Assembly: GCA_018710985.1 (NCBI GenBank)
Contig: DVIV01000032.1
Location: 1 to 61,434, forward strand
Source: Candidatus Limiplasma pullicola
Lineage (GTDB): Bacteria > Bacillota > Clostridia > Christensenellales > Aristaeellaceae
DNA length: 61,434 nt
Direction: 5' to 3'
Numbering within the stretch: position 1 is the stretch's first letter; each line of letters starts with the position of its first letter. Positions 9,409 through 18,351 of this stretch are shown piece by piece. The notes below the pieces were generated by a model that worked only from the letters and a program-made list of their open reading frames with translations, did no database searches and was not told the DNA's origin. Made by a program: the position numbers and the translations under genes.

Positions 9409-10644
9409 ATGGCACCCAAGGCCAAGAAGGATATTAAGAAAGTTGTGCTCGCATATTCCGGCGGGCTGGACACCTCCATCATCATCCCCTGGCTCAAGGA
9501 GAACTATAACAACTGCGAAGTGATCGCCGTCTCCGGCGACGTGGGCCAGGGCACGGAGCTGGACGGGCTGGAGGAAAAGGCCCTCAAGACCGGCGCCAGC
9601 AAGCTCTACGTCGAGGACCTGAAAAAGGAATTCATCACCGACTACATCTATCCCACCATGCAGGCGGGCGCTGTATATGAGGGTGAATACCTTCTGGGCA
9701 CCAGCTTCGCGCGGCCCATCATCGCCAAGCGCATCGTGGAAATCGCCAGGAAGGAAGGCGCGGACGCCATCTGCCACGGCTGCACCGGCAAGGGCAATGA
9801 CCAGGTGCGCTTCGAGCTGACCATCAAGGCCTTTGCGCCCGAGCTGGCCATCATCGCCCCGTGGCGCGAATGGGACATCAAGAGCCGCGAAGAGGAAATC
9901 GAGTATGCCGAAAAGCATAACGTGCCCCTCAAAATCAACCGCGAGACCAACTACTCCAAGGACAAAAACCTCTGGCATCTGAGCCACGAGGGCCTGGACC
10001 TGGAAGACCCGGCCAACGAGCCGCAGTACAACAAGCCCGGCTTCCTGGAGATGGGCGTCAGCCCCGAAATGGCTCCCGACAAGCCCACCTACGTGACCCT
10101 TTCCTTTGAGAAGGGCATTCCCGTGGCGGTTGACGGCAAGCCGCTCGAGCCTGTCGCCATGATGGAATACCTCAACAAGCTGGGCGGCGAAAACGGCGTG
10201 GGCCTGTGCGACCTGGTGGAAAACCGTCTCGTGGGCATGAAGAGCCGCGGCGTGTACGAGACCCCCGGCGGCACCATCCTCTACCGCGCGCATCAGGTGC
10301 TGGAAACCATCTGCCTGGACCGCGACACCCAGCACTACAAGGAGCTGGTCGCCAACCGCTACGCCGAGCTGGTCTATTTCGGCCAGTGGTTCACCCCGCT
10401 GCGCGAGGCGCTGGCCGCCTTCGTCACCGAGACGCAGAAGACCGTCACCGGCGAAGTCAAGCTCAAGCTCTACAAGGGTAACATCATCAACGCCGGCGTC
10501 ACCTCCCCCTATTCGCTCTACAGCGAGGAGATCGCCACCTTCGGTGAGGACCACGTCTACGACCAGAAGGACTCCGCCGGCTTCATCAACCTCTTCGGCC
10601 TGCCCATCGCCGCGCGGGCAACGCTTCTGAAGGGAAAGCTGTAA
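9409..10644 (+). CDS. argG: Argininosuccinate synthase
   Basis: Joins citrulline and aspartate with ATP to argininosuccinate, the penultimate step of arginine synthesis. The 411-residue protein has the normal family length, with the N-type ATP pyrophosphatase loop AYSGGLDTS at residues 15-23 and the [13 protein letters not shown] segment near residue 124. A strong AAGGAGG precedes the ATG. It is the first gene of the operon, directly behind the promoter and ARG box. Its usual partner argH does not follow, which is unusual; argC starts 3 bases after its stop. Confidence 0.97.
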   Translation: MAPKAKKDIKKVVLAYSGGLDTSIIIPWLKENYNNCEVIAVSGDVGQGTELDGLEEKALKTGASKLYVEDLKKEFITDYIYPTMQAGAVYEGEYLLGTSFARPIIAKRIVEIARKEGADAICHGCTGKGNDQVRFELTIKAFAPELAIIAPWREWDIKSREEEIEYAEKHNVPLKINRETNYSKDKNLWHLSHEGLDLEDPANEPQYNKPGFLEMGVSPEMAPDKPTYVTLSFEKGIPVAVDGKPLEPVAMMEYLNKLGGENGVGLCDLVENRLVGMKSRGVYETPGGTILYRAHQVLETICLDRDTQHYKELVANRYAELVYFGQWFTPLREALAAFVTETQKTVTGEVKLKLYKGNIINAGVTSPYSLYSEEIATFGEDHVYDQKDSAGFINLFGLPIAARATLLKGKL

Positions 10645-10647
10645 GCC

Positions 10648-11580
10648 ATGTTCACCGTATTCATCGACGGCGACCAGGGAACCACGGGCCTGCGGGTGCG
10701 GGAGCGTCTCTGCGGCCGGGAGGACTTGACGCTGCTTTCGCTTCCCGAAGCGACGCGCAAGGACCTTGACGCCCGCGCCGCCATGGCCCGTCGGGCCGAC
10801 GCCACCATCCTCTGCCTGCCCGACGCCGCCAGCCGCGAGCTGGTAGCCGCGCTTGGAGACGACGAGGGCGTGATTCTGGACGCCTCCACCGCCCACCGCA
10901 CGGACCCGCGCTTTACCTACGGCTTCCCGGAGCTTGGGGCGGTGCAGGCCAAAGCCGTTAGCAGCGCCCGGCGCATCGCCGTGCCGGGCTGCCACGCCAG
11001 CGGGTGCATCGCGCTGGTGAAGCCGCTGGTGGATGCGGGGCTGCTTTCGCCGGACGCGCCGCTGTCGCTTCTGTCGCTCACGGGGTATTCCGGGGGTGGC
11101 AAGCGCATGATCGCCGACTACGAGGCGCCGGACCGCCCCGCTGCCCTGCACGCGCCGCGGCCCTACGCTGTGGGCCAGAGCCACAAGCACCTGCCCGAAA
11201 TCATGCATGTGTGCGGCCTTACGCGCCCGCCGGTGTTCCAGCCCGTGGTGATGGACGTGTTCAGCGGCATGCTGGTGAGCCTCCCGCTCACCGAGGGCAT
11301 CCTCTCCCGCAAGGCCTCGCTCGCCGAGGTGAGCGGCGCCTATCGCGCGTTCTTTGAGGGCGCGGCGCTGGTGCGGGTGCTGGAGGACAATCCCGAGCCG
11401 TCCATCGACAGCGTGGCCCTCAGCGGCAGCGACCGCATGGAGCTGTTCCTTACCGGCAACGACGAGCGCATGATCGCCTACGCGCGCTTTGACAATCTGG
11501 GCAAGGGCGCGTGCGGCGCGGCCATCGAATGTCTCAACCTGGTCCTGGGTGCGCCGCCCCTCACGGGGCTGGCGCTTTGA
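10648..11580 (+). CDS. argC: N-acetyl-gamma-glutamyl-phosphate reductase (short, type 2)
   Basis: NADPH-dependent reduction of acetylglutamyl phosphate to the semialdehyde. At 310 residues it belongs to the shorter type 2 AGPR class rather than the roughly 345-residue type 1. The catalytic cysteine is Cys115 in VPGCHASG, and the histidine-containing segment GQSHKHLPEI follows. The N-terminal dinucleotide site is DGDQGTTGLRV. The ribosome binding site (GAAGGGA) is weak and distant, so coupling to argG, only 3 bp upstream, is likely. Confidence 0.93.
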   Translation: MFTVFIDGDQGTTGLRVRERLCGREDLTLLSLPEATRKDLDARAAMARRADATILCLPDAASRELVAALGDDEGVILDASTAHRTDPRFTYGFPELGAVQAKAVSSARRIAVPGCHASGCIALVKPLVDAGLLSPDAPLSLLSLTGYSGGGKRMIADYEAPDRPAALHAPRPYAVGQSHKHLPEIMHVCGLTRPPVFQPVVMDVFSGMLVSLPLTEGILSRKASLAEVSGAYRAFFEGAALVRVLEDNPEPSIDSVALSGSDRMELFLTGNDERMIAYARFDNLGKGACGAAIECLNLVLGAPPLTGLAL

Positions 11581-11607
11581 CGGGCGGGCCTTGCCCGTCC
11601 GCTTTTT
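11579..11607 (+). terminator. Hairpin with T-run between argC and argJ (possible partial terminator)
   Basis: GACGGGC (11579-11585) pairs with GCCCGTC (11593-11599) and TTTTT follows at 11603-11607. It overlaps the argC stop codon. A 7-bp stem with a short T-run inside the operon could reduce expression of argJBDF relative to argGC. Confidence 0.5.
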
Positions 11608-11631
11608 GAGCAATCTGGAAGGGGGATCACA

Positions 11632-12864
11632 ATGTCAGAAATCACCTTCATCGCCGGCGGCGCGACGGCCGCGCAGGGCTTCTCCGCCACGGGCGAGCAC
11701 ATGGGCATCCGCCGCAACCGCACCCGGCGCGACGTGGCCCTCATCGTCAGCGAAGTACCCGCCAACGCCGCCTGCGTCTACACGCAGAATCTGGTCAAGG
11801 GCGCGCCCATCCTCGTTACGCAAAAGCACGTGGAAAACGGCATCGCGCAGGCCGTCATCTGCAACAGCGGCAACGCCAACACCTGCAACGCCAACGGCAT
11901 CGAGATCGCCGAGGGCATGTGCTCCCTGGTGGAGCAGTACATCGGCGTGAAGGCCGAGGACGTGATCGTGGCCTCCACCGGCGTGATCGGCCAGCCCATG
12001 ACGCTGGAGCCGTTCCAGAAGAATTTCGGCAAGCTGGCCGATTCGCTGGAGGATACCCCCGCCGGCGGCACCCGCGCAGCCGAGGCCATCATGACCACCG
12101 ACACGGTCTCCAAGGAGGTCGCCGTGCGCTTCCCCCTGGGCGGCAAAACGTGCAAGCTGGGCGGCATCGCCAAGGGCAGCGGCATGATCGCGCCCAACAT
12201 GGCCACCATGCTGTGCTTCCTCACCACCGACGCGGCCATCTCCCCCGTGGCGCTCAAGCGCGCGCTCACCACCGTGACAGCCGATACCTTCAACATGCTC
12301 AGCGTGGACGGCGACACCTCCACCAACGACATGGTTTCCATCATGGCCAACGGCATGGCGGGCAACACGCCCATCGAGGCCTGCATGGGCACGGATTACG
12401 AGGCGTTCGTGGCCGCGCTCTACAAGGTGTGCGAAAAGCTGTGCGCCATCATGGCCAAGGACGGCGAGGGCGCGACCAAGCTGCTGGTGTGCGAGGTGAC
12501 GGGCGCCAAGAGCACCGCCACGGCCAAGCTGGTGGCCAAGGCGGTCATTAAGAGCACGCTGCTCAAGGCCGCCATCTTCGGCGCCGACGCCAACTGGGGC
12601 CGCGTGCTGTGCGCCATCGGCTATGCCGGCGCGGATGTGGACGTCAGCAAGGTGGACGTGAACTTCCGCTCCAACCGGGGGCTCATTCCCGTATGCCGCG
12701 GCGGCGCGGGCGTAGCCTTCAGCGAGGAGACCGCCAAGGAGATCCTCATGGACGACGAGATCACCGTGCAGGTGGCCCTCAACAGCGGCAGCGCCACCGC
12801 CAAGGCCTGGGGCTGCGACCTCACCTACGACTACGTCAAGATTAACGGCGACTACCGCACCTGA
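11632..12864 (+). CDS. argJ: Bifunctional glutamate N-acetyltransferase / N-acetylglutamate synthase
   Basis: ArgJ moves the acetyl group from acetylornithine to glutamate (cyclic pathway) and in bifunctional forms also uses acetyl-CoA. The 410-residue proprotein has the self-cleavage site KGSGMIAPNMATML: cleavage is expected between Ala191 and Thr192, making Thr192 the nucleophile of the beta chain. The oxyanion-hole pair is in the STGVIG segment at 116-120. The cluster contains no argA or argE-like gene, in line with a cyclic pathway. Start supported by AAGGGGGAT. Confidence 0.96.
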   Translation: MSEITFIAGGATAAQGFSATGEHMGIRRNRTRRDVALIVSEVPANAACVYTQNLVKGAPILVTQKHVENGIAQAVICNSGNANTCNANGIEIAEGMCSLVEQYIGVKAEDVIVASTGVIGQPMTLEPFQKNFGKLADSLEDTPAGGTRAAEAIMTTDTVSKEVAVRFPLGGKTCKLGGIAKGSGMIAPNMATMLCFLTTDAAISPVALKRALTTVTADTFNMLSVDGDTSTNDMVSIMANGMAGNTPIEACMGTDYEAFVAALYKVCEKLCAIMAKDGEGATKLLVCEVTGAKSTATAKLVAKAVIKSTLLKAAIFGADANWGRVLCAIGYAGADVDVSKVDVNFRSNRGLIPVCRGGAGVAFSEETAKEILMDDEITVQVALNSGSATAKAWGCDLTYDYVKINGDYRT

Positions 12865-12883
12865 TACAGTAAGGAGAAAACCC

Positions 12884-13729
12884 ATGACCATCGACCAGCG
12901 GGCAGAGGTCCTCATTCAAGCCCTGCCCTATATCAAAGCGTATAACCAGAAAATCGTCGTCATTAAATACGGCGGCAACGCCATGGTCAACGAGGACCTC
13001 AAGCGCGCCGTGATGGGCGACCTGCTGCTGCTCACGCTGGTGGGCGTGAAGGTCGTGCTGGTGCACGGCGGCGGCCCGGAGATCACCGACCTGCTAAAGC
13101 GCCTGGGCAAGAAGTCCGAGTTTATCGACGGCCTGCGCGTCACCGACCGCGAGGCGGCCGACATCGTGCAGATGGTCCTGGCCGGCAAGGTAGGCAAAAG
13201 CCTCGTGGGATACATCCAGTCCATGGGCGGCAAGGCCATGGGCCTTTGCGGCATGGACGGCCACATGATCGAGGCCCGCAGGCTCGACGACGTGCACGGC
13301 TACGTGGGTGAAATCGTAAACGTCAACACCCAGCCCATCCTCGACGTGCTGGAGAAGGGCTACATTCCCGTCATCTCCACCGTGGGCTGCGACGGCGAGG
13401 GCAACCCCTACAACATCAACGCCGATACCGCCGCCGCACGCATCGCGGCCAGCCTGGGCGCCGAGAGCCTCATCTCCATGACCGACATTCGCGGCATTTT
13501 GCGCGACCCTGCCGATGAAAGCACCCTCATTCCCGCCATTCAGGTCAGCGAGGCTCCGCAGCTCATCCGCGAGGGCATCATCTCCGGCGGCATGATCCCC
13601 AAGATCGAATGTTGCATCGAGGCCATCCGCCGGGGCGTGAAAAAGGTATTTATCATCGACGGCCGCGTGCCGCACGCCATTTTGATCGAGTGCCTGACCG
13701 ACGAGGGCGTGGGCACCATGTTTTACTGA
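12884..13729 (+). CDS. argB: Acetylglutamate kinase
   Basis: Phosphorylates N-acetylglutamate with ATP. The 281-residue amino acid kinase fold protein has the phosphate-binding loops KYGGNAM (from about residue 27) and HGGGPEI (from about 60), and a distal K-I-E-C-C segment lining the ATP site. It has an N-terminal helix of about 20 residues before the first strand (residues 1-22), as found in arginine-sensitive hexameric enzymes; feedback by arginine is therefore plausible but inferred. AAGGAG precedes the ATG, 19 bp after argJ. Confidence 0.96.
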   Translation: MTIDQRAEVLIQALPYIKAYNQKIVVIKYGGNAMVNEDLKRAVMGDLLLLTLVGVKVVLVHGGGPEITDLLKRLGKKSEFIDGLRVTDREAADIVQMVLAGKVGKSLVGYIQSMGGKAMGLCGMDGHMIEARRLDDVHGYVGEIVNVNTQPILDVLEKGYIPVISTVGCDGEGNPYNINADTAAARIAASLGAESLISMTDIRGILRDPADESTLIPAIQVSEAPQLIREGIISGGMIPKIECCIEAIRRGVKKVFIIDGRVPHAILIECLTDEGVGTMFY

Positions 13730-13751
13730 AGCCAAAGGAGGCTTTTTGCGC

Positions 13752-14918
13752 ATGACCGATATTCAGGCTCTGGACAGCCGGTACGTGGCCCATACCTATG
13801 CCCGCGCGCCCGTCACCTTTGTCAGGGGCGAGGGCTGCCGCCTGTATGACGAGGCGGGCAAGGCCTACATCGACATGGGCAGCGGCATCGCCGTAAACGC
13901 CCTGGGCTACGGGGACGAGGGCTGGGTCGCGGCGGTGAGCGCGCAGGCCGGGCAGCTCGCCCATGCCAGCAACCTCTACCACACCGCGCCGCAGGCGCTT
14001 TTGGCCCAGCGCCTGTGCGAGCGCACGGGCATGAAGCGCGTGTTCTTCGGCAACTCTGGCGCGGAGGCCAACGAGTGCGCCATCAAGGCCGCGCGGCGCT
14101 ACAGCGCCCTCAAGCACGGCGAAAACGTGCGCCCCGTCATCCTCACGCTGGAAAACAGCTTCCACGGCCGCACGCTCGCCACGCTGGCGGCCACGGGGCA
14201 GGATGCGTTCCATCACGACTTCGGGCCCTTCCCGGAGGGTTTCCGGCATGTGCCCGCCAACGATGTGACGGCGCTAAAAACCGCCCTGAGCGTGGGCGAC
14301 GTATGCGCCCTGCTGATTGAAACCATTCAGGGCGAGGGCGGCGTGAACTGCCTGACGGAGGAGTACATCCGCGCCGCGCGAGAGATGACCGAGGCGCGCG
14401 ACATCCTGCTGATGATCGACGAGGTGCAGACCGGCAACGGCCGCACCGGCAAGCTGTACAGCTATCAGCACTTCGGCATTCTGCCGGACGTGGTTTCCAC
14501 GGCCAAGGGCCTTGCGGGCGGCCTGCCCATGGGCGCGTGCCTGCTGGGCGAAAAGACCGCCGATGCCCTCACCCCCGGCACGCACGGCTCCACCTTCGGC
14601 GGCAACCCCGTGTGCGCCGCGGCGGCCCTGTATGTGCAGGACCGGCTGACCGACGAGCTCATGGCCGAAGTGGCCCAAAAGGGTGAGTGGGTGCGGGCGG
14701 AGCTTGAGCAGCTCCCCGGCGTGACCGTTTCCGGGCGCGGGCTGATGCTGGGCGTGGAAAGCGCCAGGCCTGCCGCCGCGCTGGTGAGCGACCTGCTCTC
14801 CCGCGGCGTGGTCGCGCTCACGGCCAAAACCAGGCTGCGGCTCCTGCCGCCGCTGACCATTCCATGGCCTGATCTCAAGGAGGCCGTATCCATCATCAAG
14901 GAGGCGCTGAGCGCATGA
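13752..14918 (+). CDS. argD: Acetylornithine aminotransferase
   Basis: Class III PLP aminotransferase converting acetylglutamate semialdehyde to acetylornithine. The 388-residue protein shows FFGNSGAEANE for cofactor phosphate binding, the D-E-V-Q-T-G-x-G-R-T-G block and the PLP lysine Lys252 in STAKGLAGG. AAAGGAGG at 13734-13741 could serve either a TTG at 13746 or the ATG at 13752; the ATG is preferred on codon choice. The TGA stop overlaps the argF start (ATGA). Confidence 0.96.
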   Translation: MTDIQALDSRYVAHTYARAPVTFVRGEGCRLYDEAGKAYIDMGSGIAVNALGYGDEGWVAAVSAQAGQLAHASNLYHTAPQALLAQRLCERTGMKRVFFGNSGAEANECAIKAARRYSALKHGENVRPVILTLENSFHGRTLATLAATGQDAFHHDFGPFPEGFRHVPANDVTALKTALSVGDVCALLIETIQGEGGVNCLTEEYIRAAREMTEARDILLMIDEVQTGNGRTGKLYSYQHFGILPDVVSTAKGLAGGLPMGACLLGEKTADALTPGTHGSTFGGNPVCAAAALYVQDRLTDELMAEVAQKGEWVRAELEQLPGVTVSGRGLMLGVESARPAAALVSDLLSRGVVALTAKTRLRLLPPLTIPWPDLKEAVSIIKEALSA

Positions 14919-15829
14919 GCGAACCTATCAAACACCTGCTGAAGCTGGCCGATCTCTCGACCGAGCAGATCCTGGATATTCTTAACCTCGCCGACCAGCT
15001 CAAGTACGAGCGCAAGCACGGCATTCCCCATCCGCTTCTTGCGGGCAAGACGCTGGGCATGATCTTTCAGAAATCCTCCACCCGCACGCGCGTGAGCTTT
15101 GAGGTGGGCATGAGCCAGCTGGGCGGAAGCGCCCTGTTCCTCTCCAGCCGCGATCTGCAAATCGGCCGCGGCGAGCCCGTGGAGGACACCGCCCGCGTGC
15201 TGTCGCGCTATCTGGACGGCATCATGATCCGCACCTTCGCCCAGCAGGAGGTGGAGGACCTGGCCCGCTATGGTTCCATCCCCATCATCAACGGCCTGAC
15301 CGACTATGCGCACCCCTGCCAGGTCCTGGCCGACCTGATGACCATCCGCGAGCGCAAGGGCAGCTTCAAGGGGCTTAAGCTGTGCTTCGTGGGCGACGGC
15401 AACAACATGGCCAACTCCCTGATTGCCGGGTGCATCAAGGTGGGCATGGCCGTGCGTATCGCCTGCCCCGCGGATTATCTGCCCGACCCGGGGCTGATGG
15501 ACTGGGCGCGCGCAAACGGCGATTTCGACTGCCAGCCCGACGTTCTGGGCATGGCCGCAGGCGCCGACGTGCTCTACACCGACGTGTGGGCCTCCATGGG
15601 CCAGGAGGGCGAGGCCGAGAAGCGCCGCGCCGCCTTTGCGGGCTACCAGGTGAACCAGGCCGTGATGGACGCGGCAAACACGGGCGCGATGGTGCTGCAT
15701 TGCCTGCCCGCGCACCGCGGCGAAGAAATTACCGCCGAGGTGCTGGAGGCGCATGCCGGCGAAATCTTCGAGGAAGCGGAAAACCGCCTGCACGCGCAAA
15801 AAGCCGTGCTGGTGCGGCTGCTGGGCTGA
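14915..15829 (+). CDS. argF: Ornithine carbamoyltransferase
   Basis: Condenses ornithine and carbamoyl phosphate to citrulline. The 304-residue protein carries all anabolic OTCase signatures: STRTR at 55-59 (carbamoyl phosphate), HPCQVLADL for the second substrate loop, and HCLPAHRGEE near the C-terminus with the catalytic cysteine. It overlaps argD by 4 bases and is the last gene of the operon; a strong terminator follows. Confidence 0.97.
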   Translation: MSEPIKHLLKLADLSTEQILDILNLADQLKYERKHGIPHPLLAGKTLGMIFQKSSTRTRVSFEVGMSQLGGSALFLSSRDLQIGRGEPVEDTARVLSRYLDGIMIRTFAQQEVEDLARYGSIPIINGLTDYAHPCQVLADLMTIRERKGSFKGLKLCFVGDGNNMANSLIAGCIKVGMAVRIACPADYLPDPGLMDWARANGDFDCQPDVLGMAAGADVLYTDVWASMGQEGEAEKRRAAFAGYQVNQAVMDAANTGAMVLHCLPAHRGEEITAEVLEAHAGEIFEEAENRLHAQKAVLVRLLG

Positions 15830-15842
15830 AAACTGGCATCAT

Positions 15843-15880
15843 AAAAGGCTGCATGGTTCCCAGGACCATGCAGCCTTTTT
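15843..15880. terminator. Bidirectional intrinsic terminator after argF
   Basis: 15-bp stem (15843-15857 with 15865-15879) built on GGCTGCATGGT, A-run on the left and TTTTT on the right; ends argF on the plus strand and the EamA gene on the minus strand. Confidence 0.95.
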
Positions 15881-16776
15881 CAGCTTTTCAGCTGCGCCAG
15901 CACGATGCCGCCCATCATCAGCACGCAGCCCAGCGTCTCCCGCAGGGTGAGCACATCGCCCAGCAGCACCCAGCCCGCCAGCACCGCAAACACGCTTTCC
16001 AGCGACATGAGGAGCGATGCCACCGTGGGGTCGGTGTCCTTCTGCGCCACAATCTGAAGCGTATATCCCACCGCGCCGCTGAGCACGCCCGCGTAGAGCA
16101 GCGGCACGGCGCATTGCACGACCGTGCCCACGTCGAAGGGTTCCGCAAGCACCGCCACGCCCATGCACAGCACGGCCGCCGTCGCAAATTGCAGGCAGCT
16201 CATCTTCACGCAGTCCGTCAGGCGGCTGAAATGATCCACCACCAGGATATGGCCTGAAAAGCACAGCGCACAGAGGATGAGCAGCCCGTCGCCCGGCGCG
16301 ATGGAGAAGCCCTCGCCGATACACAGAAGATACAGCCCGCCCACGCTCAGAAGGACGGCCACCCACACCAGCCATGCCGGCCTGCGCCCCCACAGCATGC
16401 CCAGCAGCGGCACCAGCACGATGTAGAGCGCCGTGATGAAACCCGCCTTGCCCGCGCCCGTGCCCATGGCGATGCCCATCTGCTGAAAGGCGCTGGCCAG
16501 CGCCAGCATGGCGCCGCAGCACACGCCGGCGGTCAGCAGCGTCCTTCGCTGCGATGGGTTCATCCCCCGCCAGGAGGTATCCTGTCCGGCCTTGCGGGCC
16601 TTCCGGTCCAGCGCAGCAATTACCGGCAGCATCGCCAGCGCGGCCAGCGCCATGCGCAGGCCGTTGAAGGTAAACGCCCCCAGGCTGTCCGCCGCGACGT
16701 CCTGGGCGACGAACGCCGCGCCCCAGATGAGCGCTGTCAGCGTAAGCAGCAGGTTTGCCCGAACCGAACGCTTCAT
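15880..16776 (-). CDS. EamA/DMT-family transporter
   Basis: A 298-residue inner-membrane protein with ten predicted membrane helices in two EamA repeats. Family landmarks are the first helix LTALIWGAAFVAQ and the closing block of the second repeat, SLESVFAVLAGWVLLGD, near residues 258-275. DMT proteins export or import metabolites such as amino acids; the substrate cannot be read from sequence. Translation from 16776 (AAGGAAGAAGG upstream) places the first helix normally; the 13-residue longer form lacks a ribosome binding site. Its own promoter is at 16831-16859. Confidence 0.9.
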   Translation of the reverse strand: MKRSVRANLLLTLTALIWGAAFVAQDVAADSLGAFTFNGLRMALAALAMLPVIAALDRKARKAGQDTSWRGMNPSQRRTLLTAGVCCGAMLALASAFQQMGIAMGTGAGKAGFITALYIVLVPLLGMLWGRRPAWLVWVAVLLSVGGLYLLCIGEGFSIAPGDGLLILCALCFSGHILVVDHFSRLTDCVKMSCLQFATAAVLCMGVAVLAEPFDVGTVVQCAVPLLYAGVLSGAVGYTLQIVAQKDTDPTVASLLMSLESVFAVLAGWVLLGDVLTLRETLGCVLMMGGIVLAQLKS

Positions 16777-16830
16777 GTGCGGTGCCTTCTTCCTTGGAAT
16801 GGAAATACGCCGCACGCGGCGGCAAGCACC

Positions 16831-16859
16831 ATCTTACAACAGCGCGGCGCGTTTGTCCA
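16831..16859 (-). promoter_or_regulatory. Sigma-A promoter of the EamA gene
   Basis: TGGACA (16854-16859), 17-bp spacer, TAAGAT (16831-16836) on the minus strand. Confidence 0.75.
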
Positions 16860-16894
16860 CTTCTTTCCCCCCCGTTTGGGCGGAAAAACGCGTA

Positions 16895-16924
16895 TTGACG
16901 AATCCCTTGCCGCATCGTTATAAT
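16895..16924 (+). promoter_or_regulatory. Sigma-A promoter of the VanW-family gene
   Basis: TTGACG (16895-16900), 18-bp spacer, TATAAT (16919-16924); divergent from the EamA promoter. Confidence 0.78.
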
Positions 16925-16986
16925 ATAACGTGGGCGGTTGCCATTTCCGCCAAACCCAACCAACTGTAAAGGAGCCTTTTGTTCAC

Positions 16987-18300
16987 ATGAAGCGTTTTTT
17001 TCGCCCGCTGTTTTTGCTGCTGCTGGCCGCAATGATGGCGCTCTCGCCGCTGTGCGCCCTTGCGCAGGAGGCCGCCGAAGATGACCTGGACCCCATCACC
17101 CATACCGCCATCGCCAGCGTCGCCCTGAAGGTACGCCGCTCGCCCAGCAAGGACGCCCTTGCCGGCGACAGCATTCCCCGCGACTCCTTTGTCTACATTC
17201 TTGAGCTGGGCGAGGAATGGTGCAGGGTGCGCACGCCCGTCATGGAGGGCTACGTGCTGACCGAGTACCTGGACGATATTACCCTCTACGACCTGGAGGC
17301 CGCCGAGGCCAACGGCACGGCGGACCTTGAGATCGAAGTGGCTGAGCCGGTCAACGCGCCCAACTTCACCACCAGCCCCGATAATTTTTACGAGGGCTAT
17401 TACGCCTACGCGGTCAAAACCGCCATCATCTACCTGGAGCCCAACGAGCTCAGCCGGAAAATCGGCAGCGTGCCCATGTACGAGCAGGTGATCGTCAGCG
17501 AGGTCAGCGGCGAGTGGTGCCTGGCGCGCTACGAAAACGTCTACGGCTTCATCCGTACATCCTCGCTGTTCAAGTGGGACCGCATCGACCCCTATGTGGG
17601 CGAGATTCCCGGCCTGGACATCATGCCCTACCTGGCCTTTGTCAACCACACCACCACCATCTACAGCATGGAGGACGACTCCGTGCTCAAAACCATCAAC
17701 CCCGGCGCGGCCATCGCGGTGTTCGAGCTGGATGAGGAAGGCCGCTACCCCCTGCCCTACTGGCGTACCACCGGGTACATCAAGGAAGAGGATGTGGCCT
17801 GGCTGATGCCGGTCAAGGACTGGGAGACCGCTGAAAGCGGCGACCTGATCAGCACCATGAGCACCTACTACGCCGTGGGTATCTCCACGCTGCAGTATCA
17901 GGGCCGCAACTGGAACATCCGCCTGTCCTCCAGCATGATCACCGGCACCATTCTCCAGCCCGGCGAGGAGTATAACCAGCACCAGACCATCGGCCCGTTC
18001 ATGCAGTCCACCGGATATCACAAGGCGCCTATCATGAAAAAGGGCGCGCTGTGGGGCTATGGCGGCGGTACCTGTCAGGTCAATACCACCTTCTACATCG
18101 CCACCATCCAGCTTCCCATCCTGGTCACGCACCGCAAGGTTCACGCAGACGTGGGCATCTACTATGCAAAGAAGGGCTTTGACGCGGCGGTCGGCGGCGG
18201 GGACATCAACCTCATTATGACCAATACCATGCCCTATGCCATCCGCTATCACATGTTTGTATCCGACGGCGTCGTGACCTGCTGCATCTACAAGGCATAA
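16987..18300 (+). CDS. Secreted VanW-family protein with SH3-like domains
   Basis: The 437-residue product begins with a signal peptide (basic end, LLLLAAMMALSPLCALA). Two SH3b-like segments follow at roughly residues 30-85 and 125-180, containing VALKVRRSPS and the G-x-W-C repeats (GEEWCRV, GEWCLA). The C-terminal 150 residues are a VanW domain with GGGTCQVNTTFY and a closing MPYAIRYH strand. VanW domains occur in vancomycin-resistance clusters and in many Clostridia surface proteins; the activity is unknown. A cell-wall location is inferred. Start chosen at ATG behind AAAGGAG. Confidence 0.9.
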   Translation: MKRFFRPLFLLLLAAMMALSPLCALAQEAAEDDLDPITHTAIASVALKVRRSPSKDALAGDSIPRDSFVYILELGEEWCRVRTPVMEGYVLTEYLDDITLYDLEAAEANGTADLEIEVAEPVNAPNFTTSPDNFYEGYYAYAVKTAIIYLEPNELSRKIGSVPMYEQVIVSEVSGEWCLARYENVYGFIRTSSLFKWDRIDPYVGEIPGLDIMPYLAFVNHTTTIYSMEDDSVLKTINPGAAIAVFELDEEGRYPLPYWRTTGYIKEEDVAWLMPVKDWETAESGDLISTMSTYYAVGISTLQYQGRNWNIRLSSSMITGTILQPGEEYNQHQTIGPFMQSTGYHKAPIMKKGALWGYGGGTCQVNTTFYIATIQLPILVTHRKVHADVGIYYAKKGFDAAVGGGDINLIMTNTMPYAIRYHMFVSDGVVTCCIYKA

Positions 18301-18311
18301 TACCAAAAAGT

Positions 18312-18351
18312 AAGCCCCGCTTTTTCCGGACGGAGAAAGCGGGGCTTCTCT
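18312..18351. terminator. Intrinsic terminator between the VanW gene and uvrC
   Basis: Stem of AAGCCCCGCTTT with AAAGCGGGGCTT plus the inner TCCG/CGGA pair (18312-18347), followed by CTCTTATT. It serves the plus-strand gene and, from the other side, the end of the long minus-strand run at uvrC. Confidence 0.85.

Noticed and set aside
11826-11850. CACGTG core in argJ as another parS site
   Set aside because: The flanks (AAAAG before, GAAAA after) lack the TGTTT/AAACA arms; other CACGTG copies at 3451, 44330, 48350 and 59291 fail in the same way.
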